NCBI RefSeq assembly: GCF_013184805.1
Contig: NZ_JAATNG010000001.1
Coordinates: 1,426,001-1,490,000, forward strand
Direction of reading: 5' to 3'
Source: Pseudoruegeria sp. HB172150
Lineage (GTDB): Bacteria; Pseudomonadota; Alphaproteobacteria; Rhodobacterales; Rhodobacteraceae
Length of the DNA stretch: 64,000 bases
This document shows, in pieces, positions 25,438 through 36,746 of the stretch; the stretch's first letter is position 1; the number at the start of each line of letters is the position of its first letter. The notes under the pieces are model-generated. The model saw only the letters and a list, made by a program, of their open reading frames with translations. It did not search any database and was not told the DNA's origin. The translations under genes and the position numbers were made by a program.

Positions 25438-27300
25438 ATGTCATTTCGACCAAACACTTTTCGCAGCTTATCTTCATCTACTCTCGCGGCCGTGCTCGCT
25501 CTCGCCGCGCCGGCGGACGCGCAGGACAATGCGCTTCCCCCCTTCACCGTGAAGCCAATTCGCATCGAAGTGCTCGATAAGAATGACTTCGGCACCAACA
25601 TAGAGAACGACGAAATCGTCGTCTTCGCTGTGGCCGCACTCGCTTCGGAAATCGTTGTGGACGCCGGCGACTTCATTCCCGGCGCCGGGGAGGTCCCTAC
25701 AGGGCTCACGGCACCAGGTGTCCGGGTCAAAGCCTATGGCAATGGAACAGGAGAGGAGAACGACTTTCTTAAATTGTCCGACCTGGAGCATCTGAGCCTT
25801 ACGACGGGTGAAAGCGCCTCGATCGCTGGATTGCCGGTTTGGGGCTTCGGTGGCGAGCCGCAGGGCGTCGCCAACCCGGCCGAACTGGGGTTCCTGTTCT
25901 TTGTCGTGGAGCGGGATGACGGATTCCCCTTCTCGTCAATATCCGGTGCCGTCACTGGCGTGGTTACCGGCGAACTCGTGCAGTCCGGGATCCCTCTGGA
26001 AGAACGTTTCAACCGTGCACGGCAGCGGGTCGGCGAAGCGCTCGACAGCCTCGTCTCGGGCTTTCCTTCGGACGATGACGTGATCGGGCCGGTTCAAGCC
26101 ATGGTGGTCAGCGGAGCCGATTTCTCGGCTGATGGCCCGCTTGTGCGTGAGCTGGATTTCATCAGCGACGAGAAAAGTGCGCATTACGTTGTACGCGTGA
26201 GGATCGTCCGCGAAGCCACTTTGAGAATGGGCGATGGCGGCGCGCCGCAATCCGGAAGCTTTGAATTCGACGTCCACGATCCCGACAGCCGCAGCCGGTG
26301 CGCCGGGAACAGTCAGGTCTGCGTGGTCGAGGTCTGGGCCGACGGCGTGATCGCCGGTTCGATTCCTGTTCAGAATGGCCACGGGGAAGGTCAATTGCCC
26401 GTCGGGCCTTTCGGAGCGCAGAGTATCGTTGCCACCTTGCGCGACGGGAACAAGATCATCGCCCAGACCCGGGCAAGCTTTCCCATTCAGCAAGGTCCGA
26501 TCACCGGCGGGATATCGGAGCCGGAAGGCGACACCCACGTTCTGGCCGGCGTCGGCACTGATTTTTCGGCGCTGTTCACGCGCAATCTCGCCCCGCTGCC
26601 CTGCGAAACCATGACATGGCGCCGGGAACAGGTGGAAGGAAGCGGCTTTGTATTGCTCGATCCGAACCTGGGCCGCGCGACCCGACCCCTGCAGATCGAT
26701 ACGAACCCCAGGGTTCGGGTTACCACTGGTGACGGTCAGGCCGGTTCCGGGATCGGCCGGGTCGGTATTGGCACTGCGGGTTCGACTTCGGCGACCGCTA
26801 CGCTTGGACTCGGACAGCAGACCTTGCAACAGATCAACCCGCAGGGTTGCCAGGCGACCTTCCGGTTTGACGCTCCCGGGTTCTACCGCGTCGTCGTTTC
26901 GGTCACGAGCGATGGCGAAACCGTGGAGGCCGGCACGCTCGTCAGCGTCGCGGCCGCCGCAGACGGAGCGGCCTTACCGGATCTGACAGCGCCCCGATCA
27001 GGGACGGCGGCGAACCTGGGTTCGAGTATCCCGGTCTCGGGCATGATCTTTGCGTCCGATATTCCCGCCGTGGTCCGACTGGAAATGCGTCTTCAGAACC
27101 GACCTGGCGCGGGCTGGACAGAGGTTCCCGTCACCGTGTCGCCTGCAGGCTCAGGGCGCTTCGCGGTCACAGGGGCTATCAACACGATTGCCCTTAACCT
27201 GGCCTCGGGAAGCTATGACTTGCGTCTGGTCACCGGTACATCCGATGGCGTATCCGCGCGCGAGACGACGCGGCTCATCCTGGTCGAACCGCCCAAGTAG
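25438..27300 (+). CDS. Large exported protein of unknown function
   Basis: 620 aa; the ATG at 25438 follows GGAGAGA and opens a signal peptide cut near ADAQ. The mature protein is beta-rich. A first half of about 300 residues matches nothing I know. It is followed by a region with a Cys pair (RCAGNSQVCVVEVW) and several Ig-like or filamin-like segments (SIVATLRDGNKIIAQTRASF, FYRVVVSVTSDGETV, IPVSGMIFASDIPAVVRLEM). The Ig-like second half suggests a surface or periplasmic binding or structural protein. There is no anchor at the C terminus. It stands alone between a repeat-bearing gap and the ABC exporter gene. Confidence 0.75.
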   Translation: MSFRPNTFRSLSSSTLAAVLALAAPADAQDNALPPFTVKPIRIEVLDKNDFGTNIENDEIVVFAVAALASEIVVDAGDFIPGAGEVPTGLTAPGVRVKAYGNGTGEENDFLKLSDLEHLSLTTGESASIAGLPVWGFGGEPQGVANPAELGFLFFVVERDDGFPFSSISGAVTGVVTGELVQSGIPLEERFNRARQRVGEALDSLVSGFPSDDDVIGPVQAMVVSGADFSADGPLVRELDFISDEKSAHYVVRVRIVREATLRMGDGGAPQSGSFEFDVHDPDSRSRCAGNSQVCVVEVWADGVIAGSIPVQNGHGEGQLPVGPFGAQSIVATLRDGNKIIAQTRASFPIQQGPITGGISEPEGDTHVLAGVGTDFSALFTRNLAPLPCETMTWRREQVEGSGFVLLDPNLGRATRPLQIDTNPRVRVTTGDGQAGSGIGRVGIGTAGSTSATATLGLGQQTLQQINPQGCQATFRFDAPGFYRVVVSVTSDGETVEAGTLVSVAAAADGAALPDLTAPRSGTAANLGSSIPVSGMIFASDIPAVVRLEMRLQNRPGAGWTEVPVTVSPAGSGRFAVTGAINTIALNLASGSYDLRLVTGTSDGVSARETTRLILVEPPK

Positions 27301-27375
27301 AGCCTTTTGTGTTTGACGGCTCTGGTTTTCGGAAGCCGGCCTGACTACTTAGTGGCATCCCGAGAAGGACAGTGG

Positions 27376-29310
27376 ATGCCGGACCCCAGCGAGACTGATG
27401 ATCAGGTGAAGACCGAGCGCAACCGCGGCATGCGGGTGGTGCGCAAGGTCGCGCCGTATCTCTGGCCGGAGGATAAGCCATGGGTGAAGCAGCGCGTGGT
27501 TCTGGCGATGGTCGTGCTGTTCCTGGCCAAGCTGGTCGCGGTGGGTACGCCGTTCTTCTACAAGGCCGCCGTGGATGCGCTGGCGGGCGAGGCGGACCGG
27601 GCGGACATGCTGCTGGCCATTGGCGCAGTCGGGCTGACCGTGGCCTATGGCATGGCGCGGCTGATGAACGTGGGCTTCCAGCAGCTGCGCGACGTGATCT
27701 TCGCCAAGGTCGGGCAGCGGGCGCTGCGGGCGCTGGCGCTGGAGACGTTCCAGCATATCCACGCGCTGTCGCTGCGCTATCACATCACCCGCAAGACCGG
27801 CGGGCTGAGCCGGATCATCGAGCGCGGCGTGAAGGGCGTGGAGTTCCTGCTGCGGTTCCTGCTGTTTTCCATCGGGCCGCTGCTGCTGGAGCTGCTGATG
27901 ATCGGCGTCGTGCTCGCCGTGGTTTTCGACATCTGGTACCTCGTGGTCGTGGCGGTCACCATCGCGGTCTATATCGTCTTTACGTTCAAGGTCACCGAAT
28001 GGCGGGTGAAGATCCGCAAGGTGATGAACGATCAGGACACGGACGCGAACCAGAAGGCGATCGACAGCCTGCTGAACTTTGAGACCGTGAAGTATTTCGG
28101 TGCCGAGACGCGCGAGGCGGACCGGTATGACGGCGCGATGGCGGGGTACGAGACCGCGGCGATCAAGACGGCGAATTCGCTGGCGCTGCTGAACTTCGGT
28201 CAGTCGTTCCTGATCACGGCGGGGCTGGTCGTGGTCATGGTGATGGCCGCGATGGGTGTGCAGAACGGCGCGCTGACGGTGGGCGACTTCGTCATGGTCA
28301 ACGCCTACATGATCCAGATCACCATGCCGCTGAATTTCCTTGGCACCGTCTATCGGGAGATCCGGCAGGCGCTGGTCGACATGGGCGAGATGTTCGACCT
28401 GCTGGAACAGCCGGCAGAGGTTCAGGACAAGGAAAATGCGCCTGATCTCAAGGTCAACGGCGGTGAAGTGGAACTGGAGGGCGTGGTTTTCGGCTACGAG
28501 GAGACGCGGCCGGTGCTGAAGGGCGTGTCGATCCATGTCGGCGCCGGAGAAACGGTGGCGATTGTCGGGCCGTCGGGGTCGGGCAAGTCGACCATCGGGC
28601 GTCTGCTGTTCCGGTTCTACGACGTGCAGGGCGGCGCGCTGCGGATCGACGGGAAGGATGTGCGCGACGTGACGCAGAAAAGCCTGCACCGGTCGATCGG
28701 CGTGGTGCCGCAGGACACGGTGCTGTTCAACGACTCGATCTTCTACAACATCGCCTATGGGCGGCCGGATGCGACGCGCGTGGAGATCGAGGCGGCGGCG
28801 AAGGCGGCGAAGATCCACGATTTCATCGCTGCCCTGCCGGAGGGGTACGGGACGCAGGTGGGCGAGCGCGGGCTGAAGCTGTCGGGCGGCGAGAAGCAGC
28901 GGGTGGGGATCGCGCGGACGCTGCTGAAGAACCCGCCGATCCTGCTGCTGGACGAGGCGACCTCGGCGCTGGATACGGAGACCGAGCGGGACATCCAGGA
29001 CGAGCTGAAGGCGATGGGCGAGGGGCGCACGGTGATCACCATCGCGCACCGGCTGTCGACGATTGCCGATGCGGACCGGATCGTGGTGCTGGAGAACGGC
29101 GAGGTGGTCGAGGAAGGCTCGCACACGGTGCTGCTGTCGCGGGACGGGCGCTATGCGGCGCTGTGGCGGCGGCAGCTGTCGGAGGGTGATGAACTGGAGC
29201 CGGGCAAGCCGCGGGTGCGGCCGGGGCCGCGGCCGGTCGGTGGTGACGACGAGGCCGGCGGCAACGTTCCGGCGGACGGTCAGTGGCGCTGGACGGCGGT
29301 GGATTCCTGA
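27376..29310 (+). CDS. Atm1/HMT1-type ABC exporter (fused permease and ATPase)
   Basis: 644 aa half-transporter that works as a dimer. Six membrane helices lie in residues about 45-320. The ATPase domain has Walker A GPSGSGKST (398-406), the signature LSGGEKQRVGIART, Walker B ILLLDEATSALD and the H-loop TIAHRLSTIADADR. The Atm1 family exports glutathione-linked sulfur or metal compounds and supports Fe-S cluster biogenesis or metal tolerance; motifs NFETVKYFGAE and NQKAIDSLLNFE are typical. Start at 27376 behind AAGGA. Confidence 0.93.
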   Translation: MPDPSETDDQVKTERNRGMRVVRKVAPYLWPEDKPWVKQRVVLAMVVLFLAKLVAVGTPFFYKAAVDALAGEADRADMLLAIGAVGLTVAYGMARLMNVGFQQLRDVIFAKVGQRALRALALETFQHIHALSLRYHITRKTGGLSRIIERGVKGVEFLLRFLLFSIGPLLLELLMIGVVLAVVFDIWYLVVVAVTIAVYIVFTFKVTEWRVKIRKVMNDQDTDANQKAIDSLLNFETVKYFGAETREADRYDGAMAGYETAAIKTANSLALLNFGQSFLITAGLVVVMVMAAMGVQNGALTVGDFVMVNAYMIQITMPLNFLGTVYREIRQALVDMGEMFDLLEQPAEVQDKENAPDLKVNGGEVELEGVVFGYEETRPVLKGVSIHVGAGETVAIVGPSGSGKSTIGRLLFRFYDVQGGALRIDGKDVRDVTQKSLHRSIGVVPQDTVLFNDSIFYNIAYGRPDATRVEIEAAAKAAKIHDFIAALPEGYGTQVGERGLKLSGGEKQRVGIARTLLKNPPILLLDEATSALDTETERDIQDELKAMGEGRTVITIAHRLSTIADADRIVVLENGEVVEEGSHTVLLSRDGRYAALWRRQLSEGDELEPGKPRVRPGPRPVGGDDEAGGNVPADGQWRWTAVDS

Positions 29311-29440
29311 CATCTCCCGACAGGGCGGTTATGCGCTGGATGCATGGCTGGCTCCCGCTCGAACCCGCCGCGCAGAAAACGGATTGTCACAAATTGCCGT
29401 TAGGGCTAACGCTCGGAATTCCGCTTGAAGGATTTTTCAG

Positions 29441-30625
29441 ATGTTGCGTTTCGCCCTGACGCTGGGGCTGCTGGCTGCGGTCGGCCCCTTTGCCATCGAC
29501 ATGTATTTGCCCGCGATGCCGCTGATCGCGGAGGACCTTGGCACGACCGCTGCCGGAGTGCAGGCGACGCTGTCGGCCTATTTCTTTGCGTTCGGGATTG
29601 CGCAGCTGGTTTACGGGCCGTGGGCTGACCAGGCCGGACGCAAGCTGCCGCTTTACGTCGGGCTGGGGATCTTTCTTGTCGCGACGCTGGCATGTGCGCT
29701 GGCGCCGTCGCTGCCGGTTCTGGTGGCGGCGCGGGCCCTGCAGGGGCTGGGTGTCGCGACGGTGATGGTGATCCCGCGCGCGATCGTGCGCGACCGCTAT
29801 ACCGGGACCGAGGCGACGAAGCTGATGGCGATGGTGATGCTGGTGATCTCGATCTCGCCGATGCTGGCGCCGCTGGCCGGATCGCTCGTGATGGAGATCG
29901 GCGGCTGGCGGATCATCTTCGGATTCCTGGCGGCGGCGGCCGTCGTGGCGCTGGTGCTGGTCGGGACGGCGCTGCCCGAGACGCTGGCGCCCGAGAAACG
30001 CGTGAAGGTCAACCTGCGAAACCTGATGCGGGGCAGCAAGGTGCTGCTGACCGACCCGGTGTTCATGGGGCTGACCTTTATCGGCGGGTTCGGGATGGCG
30101 AGCTTCTTCGTGTTCATCGCGAGCGCGTCGTTCGTCTATGTCGAGCAGTTCGGGCTGACGCCGACCGGGTTCTCGCTGGCGTTCGCGGCGAATGCTGTCG
30201 GGTTCTTTTCCTTCTCGCAACTGGCCGGGCCGCTGGCGATGCGGCTGGGGCTGGCGCGGGTGATCCGGATCGGCGTGACCGGGTTCGTCCTGTTCACGAC
30301 GCTGACGCTGCTGCTGGTCTGGGCCGGGTTCGGCAGCCTTTGGGTGATCATCCTGGGGCTGGTGCTGGGCAATGCCGGGCTGGGCATGGTGATCCCGACG
30401 ACGATGGTGATGGCGCTGGACGATCACGGCGATATCGCCGGGCTGGCCTCGTCGCTGGGCGGGACGATGCAGATGCTGGCAGGTGGCCTGATGATCGTGG
30501 TGTCGGGGCTGTTCTTTGACGGCACCGCGCTGCCGATGATGGCGCTGATCACGGCCTGTGCGTGGATGTCGGGCATCCTGATGCTGGTGACGATGCCGCG
30601 GCTGGGGGCACGCGCGGCAGTGTGA
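29441..30625 (+). CDS. Bcr/CflA-family multidrug efflux MFS transporter
   Basis: 394 aa with twelve predicted membrane helices. The start AVGPFAIDMYLPAMPLIAEDL and the loop ALQGLGVATVMVIPRAIVRD are typical of the Bcr/CflA group, which exports bicyclomycin, chloramphenicol or similar compounds by proton exchange. The actual substrate is unknown. GAAGGA precedes the ATG. It sits where ccmAB might be expected upstream of ccmC. Confidence 0.92.
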   Translation: MLRFALTLGLLAAVGPFAIDMYLPAMPLIAEDLGTTAAGVQATLSAYFFAFGIAQLVYGPWADQAGRKLPLYVGLGIFLVATLACALAPSLPVLVAARALQGLGVATVMVIPRAIVRDRYTGTEATKLMAMVMLVISISPMLAPLAGSLVMEIGGWRIIFGFLAAAAVVALVLVGTALPETLAPEKRVKVNLRNLMRGSKVLLTDPVFMGLTFIGGFGMASFFVFIASASFVYVEQFGLTPTGFSLAFAANAVGFFSFSQLAGPLAMRLGLARVIRIGVTGFVLFTTLTLLLVWAGFGSLWVIILGLVLGNAGLGMVIPTTMVMALDDHGDIAGLASSLGGTMQMLAGGLMIVVSGLFFDGTALPMMALITACAWMSGILMLVTMPRLGARAAV

Positions 30626-30667
30626 GGCCCGCGCAGATGTGACCGCAGGACGCGGGCCGATGGACGG

Positions 30668-30696
30668 GGCGGGGCTTGTTGCAGCCCCGCCTTGTC
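30668..30696 (+). terminator. Hairpin between the Bcr/CflA gene and ccmC
   Basis: GGCGGGGCT at 30668-30676 pairs with AGCCCCGCC at 30683-30691, followed by a short TTGTCATT. It lies 43 bases after the MFS stop and only 16 bases before the ccmC ATG. It may end MFS transcription or act as a leader structure of ccmC. Confidence 0.5.
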
Positions 30697-30711
30697 ATTA
30701 ATCCTTCGGCC

Positions 30712-31443
30712 ATGTCGATCTGGGAATACGCCAACCCTGTGAAGTTTATCGCGACGTCGGACCGTGTCCTGCCATGGATCACGGCGCTGGCGGCGGTGGC
30801 GCTGTGCGGCGGGCTGATCTGGGGCTTCTTCTTTACCCCCGACGATTACCGGCAGGGATCGACGGTGAAGATCTTTTACCTGCATGTGCCGGCGGCGATG
30901 ATGGCGATCAATGCCTGGGCGATGATGCTGGTGGCGTCGCTGGTCTGGATCGTGCGGCGGCATCACGTTTCGGCGCTGGCGGCCAAAGCCGCGGCGCCGG
31001 TGGGCGTGACCTTCACGCTGATCGCGCTGGTGACGGGGGCGATCTGGGGTCAGCCGATGTGGGGGACGTGGTGGGAATGGGACCCGCGGCTGACCTCGTT
31101 CCTGATCCTGTTCCTGTTCTACCTTGGCTACATGGCGCTGTGGGCGGCGATCGAGGATCCCGACACGGCTGCGGACCTGACATCGGTGCTGTGCCTGGTC
31201 GGATCGGTCTTTGCGATCCTGAGCCGGTACGCGGTGAACTTCTGGAACCAGGGGCTGCATCAGGGCGCGTCGCTGTCGATGGATGCGGAGGAGAACGTGG
31301 CGGACGTGTTCTGGTATCCGGCGCTGGTGACAATCGCGGGCTTCGTGCTGCTGTTCGTGGCGCTGGTGCTGGTGCGGACGCAGACCGAGATCCGCAAGCG
31401 GCGGCTGCATGCGATCGAGATGCGCGAGAGGATGGGGCGATGA
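30712..31443 (+). CDS. ccmC: Heme transport protein CcmC (HelC)
   Basis: 243 aa, six membrane helices, with the tryptophan-rich periplasmic loop WGTWWEWDPRLTS that presents heme to CcmE. The flanking histidines are in FYLHVPAAM and NQGLHQGASL. It works in system I cytochrome c maturation. The ATG at 30712 lacks an obvious ribosome site. ccmD starts within its last four bases. ccmA and ccmB, usually just upstream, are not in the window. Confidence 0.96.
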   Translation: MSIWEYANPVKFIATSDRVLPWITALAAVALCGGLIWGFFFTPDDYRQGSTVKIFYLHVPAAMMAINAWAMMLVASLVWIVRRHHVSALAAKAAAPVGVTFTLIALVTGAIWGQPMWGTWWEWDPRLTSFLILFLFYLGYMALWAAIEDPDTAADLTSVLCLVGSVFAILSRYAVNFWNQGLHQGASLSMDAEENVADVFWYPALVTIAGFVLLFVALVLVRTQTEIRKRRLHAIEMRERMGR

Positions 31444-31595
31444 TCCCGGAGCTGGGGAAACACGCGGGGACGGTACTGTCGGCCTATGCCATCAGCCTGA
31501 TCCTGCTGGCCGGGATCATCGTTCTGAGCCTTGTACAGGCGAAGCGCGCCAAGCGGCGGCTGGCGGCGGCGGAGGCACGGCGGACCCATGGTTAA
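31440..31595 (+). CDS. ccmD: Heme exporter protein CcmD
   Basis: 51 aa with one membrane helix (about residues 14-33, SAYAISLILLAGIIVLSLV) and a basic C-terminal tail (QAKRAKRRLAAAEARR), as in all CcmD proteins. It overlaps ccmC by four bases (ATGA) and ccmG by eight. It stabilises the CcmC-CcmE heme complex. Confidence 0.93.
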   Translation: MIPELGKHAGTVLSAYAISLILLAGIIVLSLVQAKRAKRRLAAAEARRTHG

Positions 31596-32118
31596 GCCGC
31601 TGGTGATCGTCCCGCCGGTGCTGTTCGCCGGGCTTGCCGCGATGTTCCTGCTGGGGATGAACCGGGACGATCCGGATGCGCTGCCATCGGCGTTTGCCGG
31701 GCAGGAGGCGCCGCCCGTGGTGCTGACAGCCCTGGGCGATGGCGCCCCGTTCACCGACGAGACGCTGCGGGACGGCGAGGTGAAGCTGGTGAACTACTGG
31801 GCGAGCTGGTGTGCGCCCTGCCGCGTGGAGCATCCGAATCTGAGCCTGCTGCAGGAAGAAGGGGTGCCGATCTACGGCATCAACTACAAGGACGATCCGG
31901 AGAAGGCGCTGGCCTTTCTTGAGGAGCTTGGCAATCCCTACGAGGCGCTGGGGGCCGATGCGAGCGGCCGCACGGCGCTGGACTGGGGCCTTTACGGTGT
32001 GCCCGAGACCTACGTGATCGACGGCGACGGCATGGTCGTTCTGCGCTTTGCCGGTCCGCTGACGCAGCGGGTGATCGAAGAGAAGATCCGCCCGGCCATG
32101 GCGAAGGCGGCGGAGTAG
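31588..32118 (+). CDS. ccmG: Thiol:disulfide oxidoreductase CcmG/DsbE (HelX)
   Basis: 176 aa; an N-terminal membrane anchor (about residues 4-21) and a periplasmic thioredoxin fold with active site WCAPC and the cis-Pro region GVPETYVID. It reduces the cysteines of apocytochrome c before heme attachment. The ATG at 31588 overlaps the ccmD end. It is the last gene of this ccm group. Confidence 0.95.
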   Translation: MVKPLVIVPPVLFAGLAAMFLLGMNRDDPDALPSAFAGQEAPPVVLTALGDGAPFTDETLRDGEVKLVNYWASWCAPCRVEHPNLSLLQEEGVPIYGINYKDDPEKALAFLEELGNPYEALGADASGRTALDWGLYGVPETYVIDGDGMVVLRFAGPLTQRVIEEKIRPAMAKAAE

Positions 32119-32210
32119 CGCCGCAGAGATTTCCGTTGTTCTGAAAAGCGAAACCGCGCGCAGCTTTTGCTGTCACGCGGCTCGAAGACTTCTGCCTGTA
32201 ATCCGTGGCC

Positions 32211-32318
32211 TCAGACGGCCAGAGAAGTCACCACGACAAGCGCGATGAAGAATCCGATCTCGAGGATCGGGCCGTTCAGTCCGTATCGATTCATGGTCTG
32301 TCTCAGTCGTTCACTCAT
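32211..32318 (-). CDS. Candidate 35-aa single-helix membrane microprotein
   Basis: A minus-strand frame starting MSERLRQTMNRYGLNG and ending in a hydrophobic helix (ILEIGFFIALVVVTSLAV) just before the stop. A second Met lies eight codons in. The ribosome site is poor (GGGGG only). The charged-head, helical-tail layout is that of small membrane proteins, but length alone makes this uncertain. Confidence 0.4.
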   Translation of the reverse strand: MSERLRQTMNRYGLNGPILEIGFFIALVVVTSLAV

Positions 32319-32373
32319 ATCTCATTGCCCCCACAATGTTTGGCCGCAAACTAGCCATAAAGGAGGTCGCTGT

Positions 32374-32472
32374 ATGAGAAACGGATCGTTTCCGTTTTTT
32401 GCAAAAGCAGCGAAAACAACTGGTTATCGTGCAGCGACCTGTCCTTATGGGAAGGTTCTGGAAGGCAAATAA
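32374..32472 (+). CDS. Candidate 32-aa microprotein with a perfect ribosome site
   Basis: AAAGGAGGT at 32359-32367, a full match to the anti-Shine-Dalgarno sequence, stands six bases before the ATG. The frame starts MRNGSFPFFAKAAKTTGY and ends CPYGKVLEGK at a TAA. It is basic, has one Cys and no membrane helix. The DNA is AT-richer than its surroundings. It is divergent from the 35-aa candidate. No homologue is known to me. Confidence 0.5.
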   Translation: MRNGSFPFFAKAAKTTGYRAATCPYGKVLEGK

Positions 32473-32880
32473 GGCGAAAATGCGGCGTATTCCGCAAGGG
32501 CAGGCGTTAACCAGACGTTTCCCCTGAGGCGATGATTTCGCTCCTTTCCGGGATTGTCGCGGCGGCGGAATCCGCAAGGTTGAGCGCGACGATTCTCGGG
32601 GCCTACAACCCCCGGTTAAAGTCCCTTCGATCCTAAGGGTTTTGTTGCCAAAACTGATCCAATTTCCCGGCCCGATGCGGGGGGTGTACGGTCGGGTACT
32701 CTCCTTATTGGTTTAAGGGGTGCGGCCAGATTTTTTTCAGAGAAATCCCTCCGCGGGCCGGGATTTATCGTCGGACAGGCTTCGGGTTCTGATGGAGTCG
32801 GCCCGGTCGCTTCGGCGGTGTCGGTTTCGATTCGAGCGGTGGAGCCGCGACTGCCGGCAGGTGGGGCCGCCGGAAAAGAG
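32473..32880. other. Non-coding gap before the acnA terminator
   Basis: About 400 bases between the microprotein and the aconitase gene end. A 33-codon open frame from ATG 32531 has only a weak GAGG site. Runs such as CCCCCGG and AAGGGTTTTGTTGCC might fold but show no clear hairpin. I see no supported gene. Confidence 0.45.
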
Positions 32881-32911
32881 ATGCGCCGGTCCTGAGGCAG
32901 GACCGGCGCAT
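32875..32911 (-). terminator. Terminator of acnA
   Basis: A perfect 14-bp stem (32881-32894 with 32898-32911) with a 3-base loop. On the minus strand it is followed by CTCTTTTCC. It lies 48 bases beyond the acnA stop codon. Confidence 0.8.
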
Positions 32912-32958
32912 GCAAGCCTGTCGCCGCGCCCGGTTGCGGGCGCGCGGGGACGTGTCGG

Positions 32959-35739
<2,781 letters not shown>

Positions 35740-35889
35740 GGGGGTCCCTCCATTGGCTTGGGGCAGGGTTCAAAACTCTGACCCGGTCGCTTTGCCCCTC
35801 ATATAGGGCAGGACTCAGGTTTGGCGTCTCAGTATACCATTGTGCACCGTTCCGCAATCTCGGTTTCGTGACAGCTGTTACGGCATGCT

Positions 35890-35908
35890 CGCTAATGCTT
35901 GATTAGCG
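35890..35908. promoter_or_regulatory. Inverted repeat in the acnA-DUF1223 divergent gap
   Basis: CGCTAAT, five bases GCTTG, ATTAGCG: a perfect 7-bp dyad 52 bases before the DUF1223 ATG. Its size and place suit an operator, but no regulator is known for it. Confidence 0.35.
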
Positions 35909-35960
35909 AAGTCGAGGCTGCTTGTTTAGTTAGGACGGGGAGAGACTGAAGGGGAATTCC

Positions 35961-36659
35961 ATGCGCGGCTTTCTGGCAGCCATTGCGGTGGCGGCGTCGA
36001 TGGGTTTTTGCGCAGCTTCGGTGCAGGCTGGCCCGGTAGTTGTCGAATTGTATACAAGCCAGGGCTGTTCTTCCTGCCCGCCGGCCGACGAATTGCTGGC
36101 GGAGCTTGCCACGCGTGATGACGTGATTCCGCTGGCGCTGCATGTGGACTACTGGGACTACATCGGCTGGAAGGATCTGTACGGAAACCCCGCTTTCACC
36201 AAGCGTCAGAAAGGTTATGCCAAGGCCGCCGGACACCGGACCATCTATACTCCGCAGATGATCGTCGGTGGCCTGGATCACGTCGTGGGCTACAAGCCGA
36301 TGAAGCTAGCCGAGCTGATCGACATGCATGAGGAACTGCCGGAACCGATCGCACTTTCGGTCGAGAAGGCGGGCGGCGGACTAAAGGTGATGGCGGAGGC
36401 GCTGCAGGATCTGAATGGTCCGGTCGTTGTGCAACTCGTGCGATATACACCTGAGGCCACGGTGGAGATCCGCAAGGGCGAGAATGCCGGGCGGACGATC
36501 ACCTACACGAATATCGTGACATCCTGGGACATGATCGGCGGCTGGAACGGTGCGGAGCCGTTGGAACTGGAGATCGCGCTTGAGGGCGACGCCCCCGCAG
36601 TGGTGATCCTGCAGGAGCTGGGGCATGGCGGGATCCTGGCGGCGGCGCGGGTCGAATAG
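35961..36659 (+). CDS. DUF1223 family exported thioredoxin-like protein
   Basis: 232 aa with a signal peptide cut near VQAG. The mature protein starts with a thioredoxin-like strand and the cysteine motif QGCSSCPPAD at about residues 32-41, followed by LHVDYWDYIGWKD and the cis-Pro segment YTPQMIVGG typical of DUF1223. A periplasmic redox role is likely but untested. AAGGGGAA precedes the ATG. Confidence 0.88.
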   Translation: MRGFLAAIAVAASMGFCAASVQAGPVVVELYTSQGCSSCPPADELLAELATRDDVIPLALHVDYWDYIGWKDLYGNPAFTKRQKGYAKAAGHRTIYTPQMIVGGLDHVVGYKPMKLAELIDMHEELPEPIALSVEKAGGGLKVMAEALQDLNGPVVVQLVRYTPEATVEIRKGENAGRTITYTNIVTSWDMIGGWNGAEPLELEIALEGDAPAVVILQELGHGGILAAARVE

Positions 36660-36712
36660 GCCCTTACGCCGGTTTTGGCGATACTCACATCAGGCTGACC
36701 GAACCGGTGCGG

Positions 36713-36745
36713 GGCCGCTATGGCGCCGCAGCCGGGCGGCCTTTT
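36713..36745 (+). terminator. Terminator after the DUF1223 gene
   Basis: GGCCGC at 36713-36718 pairs with GCGGCC at 36736-36741, with GGC/GCC pairing inside, then TTTTG. It ends one base before the stop of the convergent acyltransferase gene. Confidence 0.5.
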
Positions 36746-36746
36746 G

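Noticed and set aside
27349-29313. Minus-strand open frame of 654 codons opposite the ABC exporter
   Set aside because: Shadow of the Atm1-type gene, with no recognisable domain.
32531-32632. 33-codon plus-strand frame near acnA
   Set aside because: Only a weak GAGG site and no protein-like features, unlike the 32-aa candidate upstream.
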